Part shown: positions 63,048 through 64,000 of the stretch, in pieces
How positions within the stretch are numbered: the first letter of the stretch is position 1
Layout: every line of letters starts with the position of its first letter
Assembly (NCBI RefSeq): GCF_003386165.1
Contig: NZ_QRDV01000007.1
Coordinates: 118,691-182,690, forward strand
DNA from: Winogradskyella eximia
GTDB lineage: Bacteria; Bacteroidota; Bacteroidia; Flavobacteriales; Flavobacteriaceae
Direction of reading: 5' to 3'
Length of the DNA stretch: 64,000 bases
The notes under the pieces: model-generated
Told to the model about the DNA's origin: nothing
What the model saw: the letters and a program-made list of their open reading frames with translations, nothing else
Databases searched by the model: none
Translations under genes and position numbers: made by a program

Positions 63048-64000
63048 TTAAATGCCAGTGTAATTACTTGGTGTTATCACTTTTAGTTCAGACTTAATTG
63101 CGTCGGAAACCTCTAAGGTATCAATAAAATTTGAAATAGAACTTTGAGTAATCGCCTCGTTTGTTCTCGTTAATCCTTTTAAAGCTTCATAAGGATTAGG
63201 GTAGCTTTCACGTCTTAAAATGGTCTGAATGGCTTCTGCCACTACAGCCCAATTGTTTTCAAGGTCTTGTGCAAACTTAGGCTCATTCAATAATAATTTA
63301 CCTAAACCTTTCATGGTTGATTTAAAACCAATAATGGTATGTCCAAATGGCACACCTACATTTCTTAAAACGGTACTGTCTGTTAAATCACGTTGTAATC
63401 TTGAAAGCGGTAATTTGGCAGACAGATGCTCAAAAATAGCATTTGCTATACCTAAGTTTCCTTCACTATTTTCAAAATCAATAGGATTTACCTTATGTGG
63501 CATTGCAGAACTACCTACTTCACCCTTTTTAATTTTCTGCTTAAAGTAATCCATAGACACATAAGTCCAAATGTCTCTATCCAAATCAATAATAATGGTA
63601 TTAATACGTTTTAGTCCATCAAACAAAGCAGCTACGTGATCGTAATGTTCTATTTGAGTGGTTGGAAAAGAATGATGTAAGCCTAATCTTTCTTGCACAA
63701 ATTTAGTTCCAAAAGCCTTCCAGTCTATATTTGGATAAGCTACTTTATGCGCATTAAAATTACCAGTTGCGCCACCAAATTTTGCTGCACTTGGCACATC
63801 ATTTAGTAAATTAAATTGTTCTTTTAGTCTTACCGCAAACACGTCTATTTCTTTTCCTAAACGGGTTGGAGATGCTGGCTGACCATGTGTTCTAGCTAAC
63901 ATTGGGATATGTGCCCAATCTTTTGCTAAACTTTCTATTTTTTCTAATAATGATGTATATTCAGGAACATAAACATCATTCATAGCATCCTTAATACTTA
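63048..64000 (-). CDS. purB: Adenylosuccinate lyase (5' end outside window)
   Basis: The reading frame stays open to the right edge, so the N-terminus (about 130 residues) is missing. Residues seen include IPMLARTHGQPASPTRLGKEIDVFAVRL, FGGATGNFNAHKVAYPNIDW, and the fumarase-superfamily signature GSSAMPHKVNPIDFENSEGN with the catalytic Ser of the flexible loop. The enzyme acts twice in purine synthesis (SAICAR to AICAR, adenylosuccinate to AMP). About 317 codons are in the window. 12 bases upstream of the small membrane protein. Confidence 0.95.
   Translation of the reverse strand, partial: SIKDAMNDVYVPEYTSLLEKIESLAKDWAHIPMLARTHGQPASPTRLGKEIDVFAVRLKEQFNLLNDVPSAAKFGGATGNFNAHKVAYPNIDWKAFGTKFVQERLGLHHSFPTTQIEHYDHVAALFDGLKRINTIIIDLDRDIWTYVSMDYFKQKIKKGEVGSSAMPHKVNPIDFENSEGNLGIANAIFEHLSAKLPLSRLQRDLTDSTVLRNVGVPFGHTIIGFKSTMKGLGKLLLNEPKFAQDLENNWAVVAEAIQTILRRESYPNPYEALKGLTRTNEAITQSSISNFIDTLEVSDAIKSELKVITPSNYTGI

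Overview
The window reads as chromosomal DNA of a marine-type flavobacterium (Bacteroidota, Flavobacteriaceae). The DNA is AT-rich. Several giant secreted proteins end in type IX secretion system (T9SS) sorting domains, and there is a PorP/SprF-family protein next to a SprB-like adhesin. Lipoproteins with short lipoboxes are frequent, promoters fit the Bacteroidota pattern TTG-N17-23-TAnnTTTG, and Shine-Dalgarno sequences are scarce. The housekeeping genes (histidyl-tRNA synthetase, S6-S18-L9, PriA, NadC, RlmH, PurB) have a flavobacterial flavour. I saw no rRNA, tRNA, CRISPR array, transposase or prophage gene.

Region 1 (1-21.9 kb) is a surface-protein region. It holds a leucine-rich-repeat T9SS protein cut by the left edge, a small unknown protein, a polysaccharide-lyase-like lipoprotein, a retropepsin-like lipoprotein, a 1751-residue T9SS adhesin, a SprF-like outer membrane protein behind a 1918-residue SprB-like adhesin, and a LamG-domain T9SS protein. 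The first and fifth genes converge and share four copies of a ~180-residue module, plus the sorting domain and even the transcription terminator. Together these form a large inverted repeat around three genes.

Region 2 (21.9-31.3 kb) is housekeeping: hisS with a very AT-rich ~105-residue insertion, an ABC permease, a glycerophosphodiesterase lipoprotein, rpsF-rpsR-rplI, an orphan LytTR response regulator and priA. Region 3 (31.3-37.3 kb) has small exported proteins of unknown role and a TPR histidine kinase-LytTR regulator pair. Region 4 (37.3-51.8 kb) is mixed: YihY, nadC, rlmH, hpf, a DUF4421 protein, rdgB, an AAA ATPase-nuclease-like protein with four operator-like motifs around its predicted promoter, a DEAD-box helicase with a structured leader, trmH, a sirtuin, a glycosyltransferase and a haem-binding-domain protein.

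Region 5 (51.8-58.9 kb) is a vitamin B12 locus. A cobalamin riboswitch precedes a BtuB-type TonB receptor and a BtuG-like beta-propeller lipoprotein. Divergent from them lie a binding lipoprotein, a FecCD permease and an ATPase, with an unknown lipoprotein inserted between permease and ATPase, and a 37-residue membrane protein sits in the gap. Region 6 (58.9-64 kb) has an S41 protease and an ECF sigma / anti-sigma-like / DUF4252 / DUF4252 operon with a textbook ECF promoter. That operon's terminator lies inside the end of the convergent gene. Last comes purB, cut by the right edge.
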